Shown in pieces: positions 23,286 through 30,201 of a DNA stretch of 37,192 nt. Position 1 is the first letter of the stretch; the number at the start of each line of letters is the position of its first letter. Made by a program: the position numbers and the translations under genes. A model generated the notes under the pieces. That model had not been told where the DNA came from. It saw nothing but the letters and a program-made list of their open reading frames with translations, and made no database searches. Source of the stretch: Lachnospiraceae bacterium (GTDB taxonomy: Bacteria > Bacillota > Clostridia > Lachnospirales > Lachnospiraceae); NCBI GenBank assembly GCA_022793375.1, contig JAAWCS010000064.1, positions 1 through 37,192 on the forward strand, given 5' to 3'.

Positions 23286-23385
23286 GGGGCTGCTGCAAAA
23301 CGCGGATAAAACACAAAATATGGTTGTTTTAGCTGACACATAAAAACCATATCTTGTATAAAATCTTTGTTTTGCAGCAGCTCCC
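23286..23385 (-). terminator. 100-bp imperfect palindrome, terminator or MITE-like element
   Basis: The two arms (23286-23325 and 23345-23385) pair over nearly 40 positions: GCTGCTGCAAAAC, GAT, ACAA and ATATGGTT blocks separated by symmetrical internal loops. On the minus strand the right-hand end is followed by CCCCTTTTGTTT, so it can serve as terminator for the FAD reductase gene that ends 64 bp upstream. Its length and shared terminal word (also at 2499) also fit a small non-autonomous repeat. No target-site duplication is evident. Confidence 0.7.
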
Positions 23386-23449
23386 TGATTGTCTGCCGCT
23401 TTTTTCTAAACCTGCCTACGCAGATCGGAAAAATCCCGGTCGTGTTTCT

Positions 23450-25135
23450 TTATTTTGCCGTATACGCCTGTGCGCTCGCGCCGGCAATCCGGCCAAATAC
23501 CACGATATCGGCTACCGCGTTGCCGCCTAAACGGTTCGCGCCATGGACGCCGCCCGTCACCTCGCCGGCGGCAAACAGGCCGGGAATTACCTGGTCGTTC
23601 GTATCCAGCACTTCCGCCTGGGCATTGATCTTCACGCCGCCCATGGTGTGATGTACGCCGGGCGCTACCTGGATCGCATAGTAGGGGGCTGTCTCCAGCT
23701 TGGTCACAAAGGAGGTACGGCCGAACTCCTCGTCCTTGCCGGCCTCCACGCAGGCATTCCACTTCTCCATGCTCTCGGCAAACGCCTCCGGAGCAATGCC
23801 GGCCGCCTCGGCCAGCGCTTCGTATGTATCGCCCTGCACGGTCATGCCGCGGTCAATATAACCGGCAATTACGTTGGACTTATCCGCCATTGCCTGATCT
23901 ACGATCAGATACGCGCAGTTCCCCGGCTGTGCAAACTCAGCGGCAGATACCGCATCGCGCGTCCCTACTTCGTTCGTAAAGCGCAGACCGTCCGCGTTTA
24001 CGAGGATCGCGCCGTCGCCGCGCAGACCTTCGGTGATCAGAGCGCCCGTTGCCTGGTACACGGTCGGGTGCAGCTGAATCTGCTCCATATCCACGGTCGC
24101 GGCGCCGACCGCCTCCGCCATCACGATGCCGTCGCCCTGCGCGCCCGGCGTATTGGTCGTGATATAGCCGTCAAACGTCGGCTGGTATTTGGCGACCATC
24201 TCATTGTTGGCGCCGAAACCGCCGCTGGCGATTACAACCGCCCCTGCGTTGATCTGGAACGTGCCGTCTCCATTCTCTGCCACGATCCCGGCCGCTGCGC
24301 CGTCCTTCATCACGATCTCGGTCGCCGTGGTCTCGGTCAGAATCTGAATCTTTTCGTTGCTTTCACAGTTTTTGGAGAGGATCGGGATCAGGTAAGAACC
24401 AACCGATACCGTCTTGCCCTCTTCATTTACCGGTCTGTGGATCCGCTTTACGCTGGCGCCACCGAACTGGCCCACGGAACTTAAATCCGCGCCCTGGCTC
24501 TCACGAAGCCAAACGATCGAATCCGCGGAATTCTCCGCCAGCACCTCCACCAGTTCCAGGTTGTTGATCCCTTTGCCGCCGACCATCGTATCGAGCTCAA
24601 ACAGTTCCACGCTGTCAAAATAGCCCTCCGGGCTGGCCTGGTATTCCTTGTACTGGGCTTCCACGGTCTCTACGAGCGCCATAATCTGTGCATTGTCCGC
24701 ATAATTCGTTTTGGCATTTTCCAGCATATCCTCCACGCCTTTTGCATCCACAAACTCATTTTCGTCCTGGTTGGGCGTCTTGGCCGCGTTCATGCCGCCG
24801 GTTGAGGCAATCGAGTTGCCGCCCGCTGCCGCGCGCTTTTCTACTACGATTACGCTCTCAGCGCCGTTTTCCACTGCCTGCAGGGCCGCCGTCAGGCCGG
24901 CGCCGCCGGCGCCGATGATTACGACATCGCAGGTAAGGTCCGCCGAAGCCGGCTCCGTCTGTGCCGTCGTCTCGGGGGCGGCTGTCGTCTCAGCCGTCGT
25001 CTCGGCCGAAGCCGTTGTCCCGGGCGCTTCCGTTGTCCCAGGCGCCGCCGTCGTCTCGGCCGGAGCGCCGGAACAGCCGGCAGCCAGCATGGCCGTCATG
25101 GCTGCAATCAGGATACCACTCAGTATTTTCTTCAT
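23450..25135 (-). CDS. Secreted FAD-dependent reductase lipoprotein (fumarate/urocanate reductase-like)
   Basis: A 561-residue lipoprotein of the flavocytochrome c/fumarate reductase flavoprotein family. The signal peptide ends in LAAGC (Cys21), followed by a Thr/Glu/Ala linker (about 22-65) and an FAD domain starting VVIIGAGGAGLTAA. Active-site family motifs are present: EGLRGDGAILVN, NEVGTRDAVSAAEFAQ, HHTMGGV and GANRLGGNA. The acceptor (fumarate, urocanate, an acrylate or another) cannot be read. It has neither a CxxCH haem motif nor an FMN_bind domain, so an external electron donor is needed. The ATG at 25135 is chosen at the signal peptide with GGAGG upstream; about 119 extra in-frame codons run through the leader repeats and a regulator remnant and are not real coding. 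Confidence 0.92.
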   Translation of the reverse strand: MKKILSGILIAAMTAMLAAGCSGAPAETTAAPGTTEAPGTTASAETTAETTAAPETTAQTEPASADLTCDVVIIGAGGAGLTAALQAVENGAESVIVVEKRAAAGGNSIASTGGMNAAKTPNQDENEFVDAKGVEDMLENAKTNYADNAQIMALVETVEAQYKEYQASPEGYFDSVELFELDTMVGGKGINNLELVEVLAENSADSIVWLRESQGADLSSVGQFGGASVKRIHRPVNEEGKTVSVGSYLIPILSKNCESNEKIQILTETTATEIVMKDGAAAGIVAENGDGTFQINAGAVVIASGGFGANNEMVAKYQPTFDGYITTNTPGAQGDGIVMAEAVGAATVDMEQIQLHPTVYQATGALITEGLRGDGAILVNADGLRFTNEVGTRDAVSAAEFAQPGNCAYLIVDQAMADKSNVIAGYIDRGMTVQGDTYEALAEAAGIAPEAFAESMEKWNACVEAGKDEEFGRTSFVTKLETAPYYAIQVAPGVHHTMGGVKINAQAEVLDTNDQVIPGLFAAGEVTGGVHGANRLGGNAVADIVVFGRIAGASAQAYTAK

Positions 25136-25289
25136 GTTTCCTCCTTTTTTTGCCCATGTTCTCAGGGCATAATGGTACACCCTTGCGGTGTTTCCTCCTT
25201 TTTTGCCCATGTTCTCAGGGCATAATGATGCACCCGAAGGGAATTTTCTTTTTTGCCCGTGTTTCCCCGGCATTTTATACACCCTCAGG
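25136..25289 (-). repeat. Triplicated family 2 leader upstream of the FAD reductase gene
   Basis: Three tandem units of about 50 bp: 25136-25187, 25188-25240 and the most diverged, 25241-25289. On the minus strand each reads GGGTGyAyMATnATGCC, a 9-10 nt loop, GGGC and A6-7. The two gene-proximal units end in GGAGGAAAC, so the ribosome site is duplicated; the distal unit ends GAAAATT instead. The same leader precedes the HI0933 gene at 19013-19059. Confidence 0.85.
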
Positions 25290-25299
25290 CGCTTTTCAA
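25272..25299 (-). promoter_or_regulatory. Promoter of the FAD reductase gene
   Basis: On the minus strand, -35 TTGAAA (25294-25299), a 16-nt spacer and -10 TAAAAT (25272-25277), within the distal leader unit. It would give a leader of about 130 nt containing the other two units. Confidence 0.5.
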
Positions 25300-25390
25300 A
25301 GGATAACATACTTCTAATATTTTGTAAAGATATTATTTTAACGTATTTTGCGGGGAATTTGCGCCCGAAATCGGCCATTTTAACAACGGT

Positions 25391-25572
25391 CCTTGCCGAA
25401 AGCTCTTTTAAACTGAACGGCTTGGTGATATAATCATCGCCGCCGTAGTGAAAACCGTTGATTTTGTCCTGCCCGGCGATCCGCGCCGTCAAAAAAAGGA
25501 TCGGGCAAACAACATGGCTGCGTACAGGCCCGCCATTGTTTCATCGTCGACAACCAAAATTTTGCGCTTCAT
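25391..25572 (-). pseudogene. Remnant of a response regulator receiver domain
   Basis: An intact start (ATG 25572 with GAGGAGG upstream) reads MKRKILVVDDETMAGLYAAM, the beginning of a receiver domain, then stops after FARSFF. In the next frame from about 25501 the receiver resumes: ILFLTARIAGQDKINGF, then GGDDYITKPFSLKELSAR. About 50 codons that should carry the phosphorylated Asp are missing and the frame is shifted. The DNA-binding domain is also lost after 25391. This is a decayed regulator, not the working one at 22505-23179. The 25290-25390 stretch holds only AT-rich sequence and the promoter. Confidence 0.85.
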
Positions 25573-25594
25573 GCCAACACCTCCTCAGATCGCC

Positions 25595-25657
25595 TAAAAA
25601 AAGAAAGAATCTCATGGCATGGCAGGGGTTGGAAACGCCTGCATTTCATGGGATTCT
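25595..25657 (-). terminator. Terminator of the NlpC/P60 gene
   Basis: An interrupted inverted repeat (AGAATCTCATG / CATGGGATTCT, with an inner GCAGG/CCTGC pair) is followed on the minus strand by TTTCTTTTTTT. It lies about 60 bp after the NlpC/P60 stop codon, and the stretch between (25658-25714) contains no gene. Confidence 0.8.
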
Positions 25658-25714
25658 CTCTTTTTTAGATATCAGGGGCTGAAATCGGTATTTCCCGACC
25701 GCTCCTTCGTATTT

Positions 25715-26875
25715 TTAGTCAACTACGTTTACAACCTTTACAATTGCCTTGAACTTGGCGCTGGAAATCGTAATACCGCTTCTCGGGCTGGCCGCATGAA
25801 CGATCTTGCCGTTGCCAATATAAATTCCCACATGGCCGATGGTATATCCGGGCCGGCTGTAGAAAATCAGGTCGCCGGGCTGGATCTCCGAATAGCTGAT
25901 CGTGCGGCCCTGGTTGGCCTGGGCCCGCGAGGAGTGGCTCAGCGAAATACCAAACTTCCCCATAACCCGCATCGTAAATCCGGAGCAGTCGATTCCGCCT
26001 GTTAAGCTGCTGCCGCCGAATACATACGGATAACCGACATACTGTAAGGCAAATTCCACAATCTGCTGGCGCAGCGACGAGGTCATCGGCGGCGTAAACT
26101 CTACGGCTTCATTCAGCGCATATTTGATATCCACATAGTCGGAGGATACGTACCCCTCGTCCGTCAGGGTTGCAATCTTTACCCAGCCGTCTAAGACTTC
26201 CAGAACTTCGTAGCGCTCTTCCGAGCTTACTTTTTCAAGGATCTTGCTGTCTGTCGAAGGCTCTTCGCGGACATTCAGGTCGCTGCCCTCGGTCTTGACG
26301 ATCGCCCGCAGCTTTGCTTCCTCCAGTGCAATGTCGATCGCCTCTTTGCCGGTCACGATATACTCTTCCGCCACATAGCCGGTAACCGGACCGGAGGAAA
26401 TCTTGTACCAGCCGTCCGCATAGTCGAGGATCTCGCAGGCCGTATCATGGATCATCTTGCCGATAATCTTGCTCTTCGTGTTATCGCTGCTGGGAAGCTC
26501 GCGGACATTGAGGTAATTCTTTACCATGGCGATGCCCAAATTCTCGTACTCGTCCAGCACGGCCGCCTTGCGGGCAATCTCTTCATCCATCATGGAACGA
26601 AGCTCGATCTCGATGTCAAGAGGGTAATCTCCCGTCTCCATGTTCTCGTAGTATCCGTCCAAGGTCACGGACACCCCGGCCATCGCAGCGGTGGCCGACA
26701 GCGGGGCCGAAGCCTGCGGCGTGCTGTCCGACGCTTCTCCTAACTCCAGCGAATACTGCCCGGTCGAAACCGAATTATCCGAATTGTCCTCCGGATCCGC
26801 CATCGCGACCGTGCCCATCAGCATGGTCATGGCTAAAAAGGCTGCTCCCGTTCGTATCAAAAAAGGCTTTCTCAT
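25715..26875 (-). CDS. Secreted SH3b / NlpC-P60 peptidoglycan hydrolase
   Basis: A 386-residue exported cell-wall endopeptidase, presumably cleaving stem peptides of peptidoglycan. The signal peptide is FLAMTMLMGTVAMA. Two bacterial SH3 domains follow at about 116-176 (NYLNVRELPSSDN) and 191-250 (SDLNVREEPSTDS), then the C-terminal NlpC/P60 domain with catalytic Cys297 (GIDCSGF), His348 (GHVGIYIG) and His360 (IVHAAS). The second ATG of the frame, at 26875, is chosen because AGGAG lies 8 nt upstream; the first is only 2 nt from it. It has a near-perfect promoter and its own terminator, so it is monocistronic. Confidence 0.95.
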   Translation of the reverse strand: MRKPFLIRTGAAFLAMTMLMGTVAMADPEDNSDNSVSTGQYSLELGEASDSTPQASAPLSATAAMAGVSVTLDGYYENMETGDYPLDIEIELRSMMDEEIARKAAVLDEYENLGIAMVKNYLNVRELPSSDNTKSKIIGKMIHDTACEILDYADGWYKISSGPVTGYVAEEYIVTGKEAIDIALEEAKLRAIVKTEGSDLNVREEPSTDSKILEKVSSEERYEVLEVLDGWVKIATLTDEGYVSSDYVDIKYALNEAVEFTPPMTSSLRQQIVEFALQYVGYPYVFGGSSLTGGIDCSGFTMRVMGKFGISLSHSSRAQANQGRTISYSEIQPGDLIFYSRPGYTIGHVGIYIGNGKIVHAASPRSGITISSAKFKAIVKVVNVVD

Positions 26876-26944
26876 ATGCATAACTCCTGTCTGTTATAAT
26901 TTCATTTCGATATATTACATAATTATTACATTTATTACGAAGTA

Positions 26945-26973
26945 ATTATAACAAGGCCTTATACCTTTGTCAA
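26945..26973 (-). promoter_or_regulatory. Consensus promoter of the NlpC/P60 gene
   Basis: On the minus strand, TTGACA (26968-26973), a 17-nt spacer and TATAAT (26945-26950), a perfect sigma-A promoter starting 4 bp after the ribF stop. The 70-nt AT-rich leader repeats GTAATA three times at steps of about 9-11 nt. Confidence 0.85.
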
Positions 26974-26976
26974 TAC

Positions 26977-27906
26977 CTATTTTTGATTTTTCCAGTAGTC
27001 TAACGACGACTGCTTATCCCGGTACATCTGCCCGATCAGCTGTTCTTTGGAGGAAAATTTCATCTCCGGCCGGGCATAGGAATACAGCTGAACCTCCACG
27101 ATTTTTCCGTACACATCCTGATTAAATTCCTGAATAAAGGTCTCCGCGCCTCTCGGATATGTGCCTTCGATCGTAGGTTTGATGCCGATATTGGTCACGC
27201 TCTGGTACGAAATTCCGTCCACTATGGTACGCGAGACATAGACTCCGTTCGGCGGCAGCAGCTTCTCCGGCCCCGGAAACTGGTTGATCGTCGGCATGCC
27301 AAAGGTACGTCCGTAATGGTTTCCATGCACGACCTCCGCCCGGAGGCTGTAAGGATAGCCCAGCAGTCCGTTCACCTGCTCCATATGGCCCAGCTTCAAG
27401 AGCCCTTTAATATAGGTACTGGAAATATCGATCCCTTCCTTGGTCTTTAATTTTTCCCGTACCACAAGCTCGTAGCCGCAGTCCCGGCTCATCTGCCGCA
27501 AAAGCTCCACATTGCCGGCCCGCCGGTAGCCGAAGCCGAAATCCGTGCCCACAATGATTTTTTTGGCCTGCAGCTGTTCGCAGAGAATCCTCTCGATAAA
27601 CTCCGTCGGCGCCATACGGGAAATCCGGTCGTTAAAGGGATACTCAATCAAAACATCCAGTCCCTGCGCTTTTAGCAGTTCTTTTTTCTGCTCATTGGTC
27701 AGAAGCAGTTCCGGGACATGACCCTCCACCTGCGCGCGCGGATGCGTGCCAAAGGTAAAAACCACTGTCCTCAGCCCCTGCCGGCCGGCTTGAAAGAGCT
27801 CTTTTGTCAGCACCTGATGGCCCCGGTGCAGCCCGTCAAACTTTCCCAGAGTCACGGCACTGTCGCCGCCCGCCGTTATTTCTGTCGTATTTCTGAAATA
27901 TTTCAT
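26977..27906 (-). CDS. ribF: Bifunctional riboflavin kinase / FAD synthetase RibF
   Basis: Converts riboflavin to FMN and FMN to FAD. The 309-residue protein has the N-terminal nucleotidyltransferase motif GKFDGLHRGHQ and the C-terminal flavokinase domain with GMPTINQF (the usual PTAN motif is PTIN here) and NGVYVS. The ATG at 27906 has GGAGG at 5 nt, embedded in the truB stop region, with one base between the truB stop and the ribF start. No FMN riboswitch is apparent; it depends on the nusA operon for transcription. It would supply FAD for the flavoproteins here. Confidence 0.95.
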   Translation of the reverse strand: MKYFRNTTEITAGGDSAVTLGKFDGLHRGHQVLTKELFQAGRQGLRTVVFTFGTHPRAQVEGHVPELLLTNEQKKELLKAQGLDVLIEYPFNDRISRMAPTEFIERILCEQLQAKKIIVGTDFGFGYRRAGNVELLRQMSRDCGYELVVREKLKTKEGIDISSTYIKGLLKLGHMEQVNGLLGYPYSLRAEVVHGNHYGRTFGMPTINQFPGPEKLLPPNGVYVSRTIVDGISYQSVTNIGIKPTIEGTYPRGAETFIQEFNQDVYGKIVEVQLYSYARPEMKFSSKEQLIGQMYRDKQSSLDYWKNQK

Positions 27907-27907
27907 C

Positions 27908-28804
27908 TCAGCCTCCGTAAAACATCTTTTCCAGCCGGTAGCGCTCCTCATCCGCCCGGTATACATACAGGCCGAAAAACCGGCCCGCCGGCGTGTACAG
28001 GCGAATCCGTAAGGGACATTCTTTGCCAGGCAGCAGCCAGCCCGGCTCTAACGCATTGCCGTTGTACATATATTTCTCATAGTCCGGCCGGATTTGGCAA
28101 GCCTCATAATCTGCAAACAGGCTGTCCACCGGATGAAGCCGATCTTCTGCCTGCCCGGCCAGCGCCAGCGCCTGAATCTGATCCAGCGTGACGCTGTCCT
28201 CAAGCCGGTACGGCCCCACCTGCGTGCGCAGAAGCGTTTCCATACAGCCGCCGCAGCCCAATGCCTGTCCGATATCATGGCACAGAGTACGGATATACGT
28301 ACCCTTGGAACAAGTGACCCGCAGGCGGACGCGCGGCTGTTCGATCGAGAGAATCTCAATTTCATAAAAACGCACCGGCCGCGGCTTGCGCTCGATGGTT
28401 TTGCCCTCGCGGGCCAGCTCATAAAGCCGCTTTCCATCCACTTTGACTGCCGAATACATCGGCGGCACCTGCCACCCGTCGCCCACAAACGACTCGATTG
28501 TCTGCCGGATCCGTTCGTCGGATACCTCGACCGGCCGCTTCTTTTGGCACTGACCGCCCGCATCCTGCGTATCGGTCTCGATCCCCAGCAGCAGCGTCGT
28601 CTCATAGGTCTTGCGCTTGTCGGTCAAAAGCCCGCACACTTTTGTGGCCCGCCCCAGACAAACAGGAAGCACACCACAAGCGTCAGGATCCAACGTGCCG
28701 GTATGCCCTATTTTCTTCATTCTCAGTATACCGCGCAGCTTTGCCACCACGTCGTGGGAGGTAAAGCCGCGCTCTTTGTAAATATTTAAGATTCCATCCA
28801 TCAT
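27908..28804 (-). CDS. truB: tRNA pseudouridine(55) synthase TruB
   Basis: Makes pseudouridine 55 in the T-loop of tRNAs. The 298-residue protein carries the family motif KIGHTGTLDPDACGVLPVC with catalytic Asp39, the SAVKVDGKRLYELAR motif and the CSKGTYIRTLCHDIG segment. The start overlaps the nrnA stop (ATGA), with GGAG 5 nt upstream. The end carries the ribosome site of ribF. Confidence 0.97.
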   Translation of the reverse strand: MMDGILNIYKERGFTSHDVVAKLRGILRMKKIGHTGTLDPDACGVLPVCLGRATKVCGLLTDKRKTYETTLLLGIETDTQDAGGQCQKKRPVEVSDERIRQTIESFVGDGWQVPPMYSAVKVDGKRLYELAREGKTIERKPRPVRFYEIEILSIEQPRVRLRVTCSKGTYIRTLCHDIGQALGCGGCMETLLRTQVGPYRLEDSVTLDQIQALALAGQAEDRLHPVDSLFADYEACQIRPDYEKYMYNGNALEPGWLLPGKECPLRIRLYTPAGRFFGLYVYRADEERYRLEKMFYGG

Positions 28805-29766
28805 TCGCTCTCCAGCTGCAGCACAATCTGCTCGGACAGGTTATTGACCACGTCGTAAAACGTACCGGTCATCGTACAGCCGGCCGCCCGGATATGGCCG
28901 CCGCCGCCGAAAAAGGACGCCACCCTGCTCACATCGACCCGCCGGTTGGAACGCAGACTGACCTTAAAGACCCGAAATTCCGTTTCCGTCAAAAATATGG
29001 CGCATTCGACACCGGTCGTTACCCGCAGCTGGTCGACAATCCCTTCCAGATCTTCGTAGGCCGCTTTGTAAAATTCCATCGTCTTGCGGCTGATCATCGA
29101 GACGATGCACCGGCCTTCGCAAAAGACAATGCTTTCCACCAGGGCCCGCCCCAAAAGCTGGTTCTGCAGATACGTCTTGGCATAAAACGTGTCCTGGATC
29201 AGACGGGACGGATCAATTCCCTTTTCCATCAGCGCGCCCGCCGTCTCCATCGTATGGCGGGTCGTATTTGAATGTTTGAATACGCCCGTATCATGTACGA
29301 TGCCAAGATACAGGCATTCCGCCGTCTCACGGCCGATCTGCTCTTCCTTCATCATATCAAAGAGCAGCTCGCAGGTCGCGGCCGCCTGCGGGTTAATAAA
29401 GCTTTCCGGGGCAAAACCGGCGTTGGTCACATGATGATCCACACAGACAATTCGTCCCGCGTGCTCCAAAAGAGCCGCGTTTCTGCCTAAGCGCTCCGCA
29501 TCGCTTACATCGAGAACAAAGCACAGGTCGTACTCGCCCTCCGTATAAAGCCGGATCTCGTCATACCCCTGAAGAAAGGAAAACACCGCCGGAGCCGGCT
29601 CCAGGTATACATCCACCATGTAAGCCGGATTCAGTCCCAACAGATAACTGCGCAGGCCCAGACACGCTCCCGTGCAGTCGCCGTCCGGACGCACATGGCC
29701 GGTCACCGCAATTTTCGCGGCGCCTTTTAGCAGATCGTCAATCGTCACTCTCTCCATCGCATTCAT
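28801..29766 (-). CDS. nrnA: DHH/DHHA1 phosphoesterase, NrnA-type oligoribonuclease / pAp phosphatase
   Basis: A bifunctional nanoRNase and 3'-phosphoadenosine 5'-phosphate phosphatase of the DHH family, which finishes RNA decay. The 321-residue protein has GHVRPDGDCTG (24-33), LDVSDAERLG (85-94), the DHH triad VDHHVTN (109-115), HDTGVF, and the DHHA1 signature GGGGHIRAAG near the C-terminus. The ATG at 29766 has GGGAG at 6 nt and overlaps the rbfA 3' end by 29 nt. The rbfA-nrnA-truB order is standard in Clostridia. Confidence 0.95.
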   Translation of the reverse strand: MNAMERVTIDDLLKGAAKIAVTGHVRPDGDCTGACLGLRSYLLGLNPAYMVDVYLEPAPAVFSFLQGYDEIRLYTEGEYDLCFVLDVSDAERLGRNAALLEHAGRIVCVDHHVTNAGFAPESFINPQAAATCELLFDMMKEEQIGRETAECLYLGIVHDTGVFKHSNTTRHTMETAGALMEKGIDPSRLIQDTFYAKTYLQNQLLGRALVESIVFCEGRCIVSMISRKTMEFYKAAYEDLEGIVDQLRVTTGVECAIFLTETEFRVFKVSLRSNRRVDVSRVASFFGGGGHIRAAGCTMTGTFYDVVNNLSEQIVLQLESE

Positions 29767-30181
29767 CTTGATCTCCCCCGTCTGTCACCGGCCTGTCTTT
29801 GGGCCCCGTTTCTGTGTCATCCCCGGAAATCTCCGCTGCCACATCCTCGATCAGCCTGGTCATACGGACTCCATATTCAATCGACTGATCGAGAACAAAC
29901 GTAATCTCCGGCGTGTTGCGCAGATTGATGCTGCGGGCCAGGCGGCCGCGGATATATCCCACCGCGCTGCGCAGACCCTCTATGGTATTTTTAGCGGCCT
30001 CTTTATCTCCCAGGACACTGATATAGACTTTGCAGTATTTCAGGTCCGGCGTAACATCCGCGGCCACCACCGTTGTCATGGGGGAAATCCGGGGGTCTTT
30101 TACCTCGCCCCGGATGATATTCCCCAGTTCTCTTTGAACCTCCGAATTGATACGAACATTTTTGATGCTGCGTTTCCTCAT
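29738..30181 (-). CDS. rbfA: 30S ribosome-binding factor RbfA
   Basis: A cold-shock and 16S rRNA maturation factor with a KH-like fold. The 147-residue protein shows the typical start (RINSEVQRELGNIIRGEVKDPR), the ADVTPDLKYCKVYISVLGD motif and the RIPEITF-like stretch (LRNTPEITFVLDQSIEYGVRM). It ends in an acidic tail of about 20 residues (TGPKDRPVTDGGDQDE...) encoded over the overlap with nrnA. It starts 20 nt after infB. Confidence 0.95.
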   Translation of the reverse strand: MRKRSIKNVRINSEVQRELGNIIRGEVKDPRISPMTTVVAADVTPDLKYCKVYISVLGDKEAAKNTIEGLRSAVGYIRGRLARSINLRNTPEITFVLDQSIEYGVRMTRLIEDVAAEISGDDTETGPKDRPVTDGGDQDECDGESDD

Positions 30182-30201
30182 ACAACCTCACTCATTCTGT
30201 T

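Noticed and set aside
25136..25492. In-frame N-terminal extension of the FAD reductase
   Set aside because: The signal peptide with lipobox starts at 25135 with a good ribosome site; the extension translates the leader repeats and a regulator fragment.
27907..28000. FMN riboswitch before ribF
   Set aside because: ribF starts one base after truB; the space is coding and shows no RFN element.
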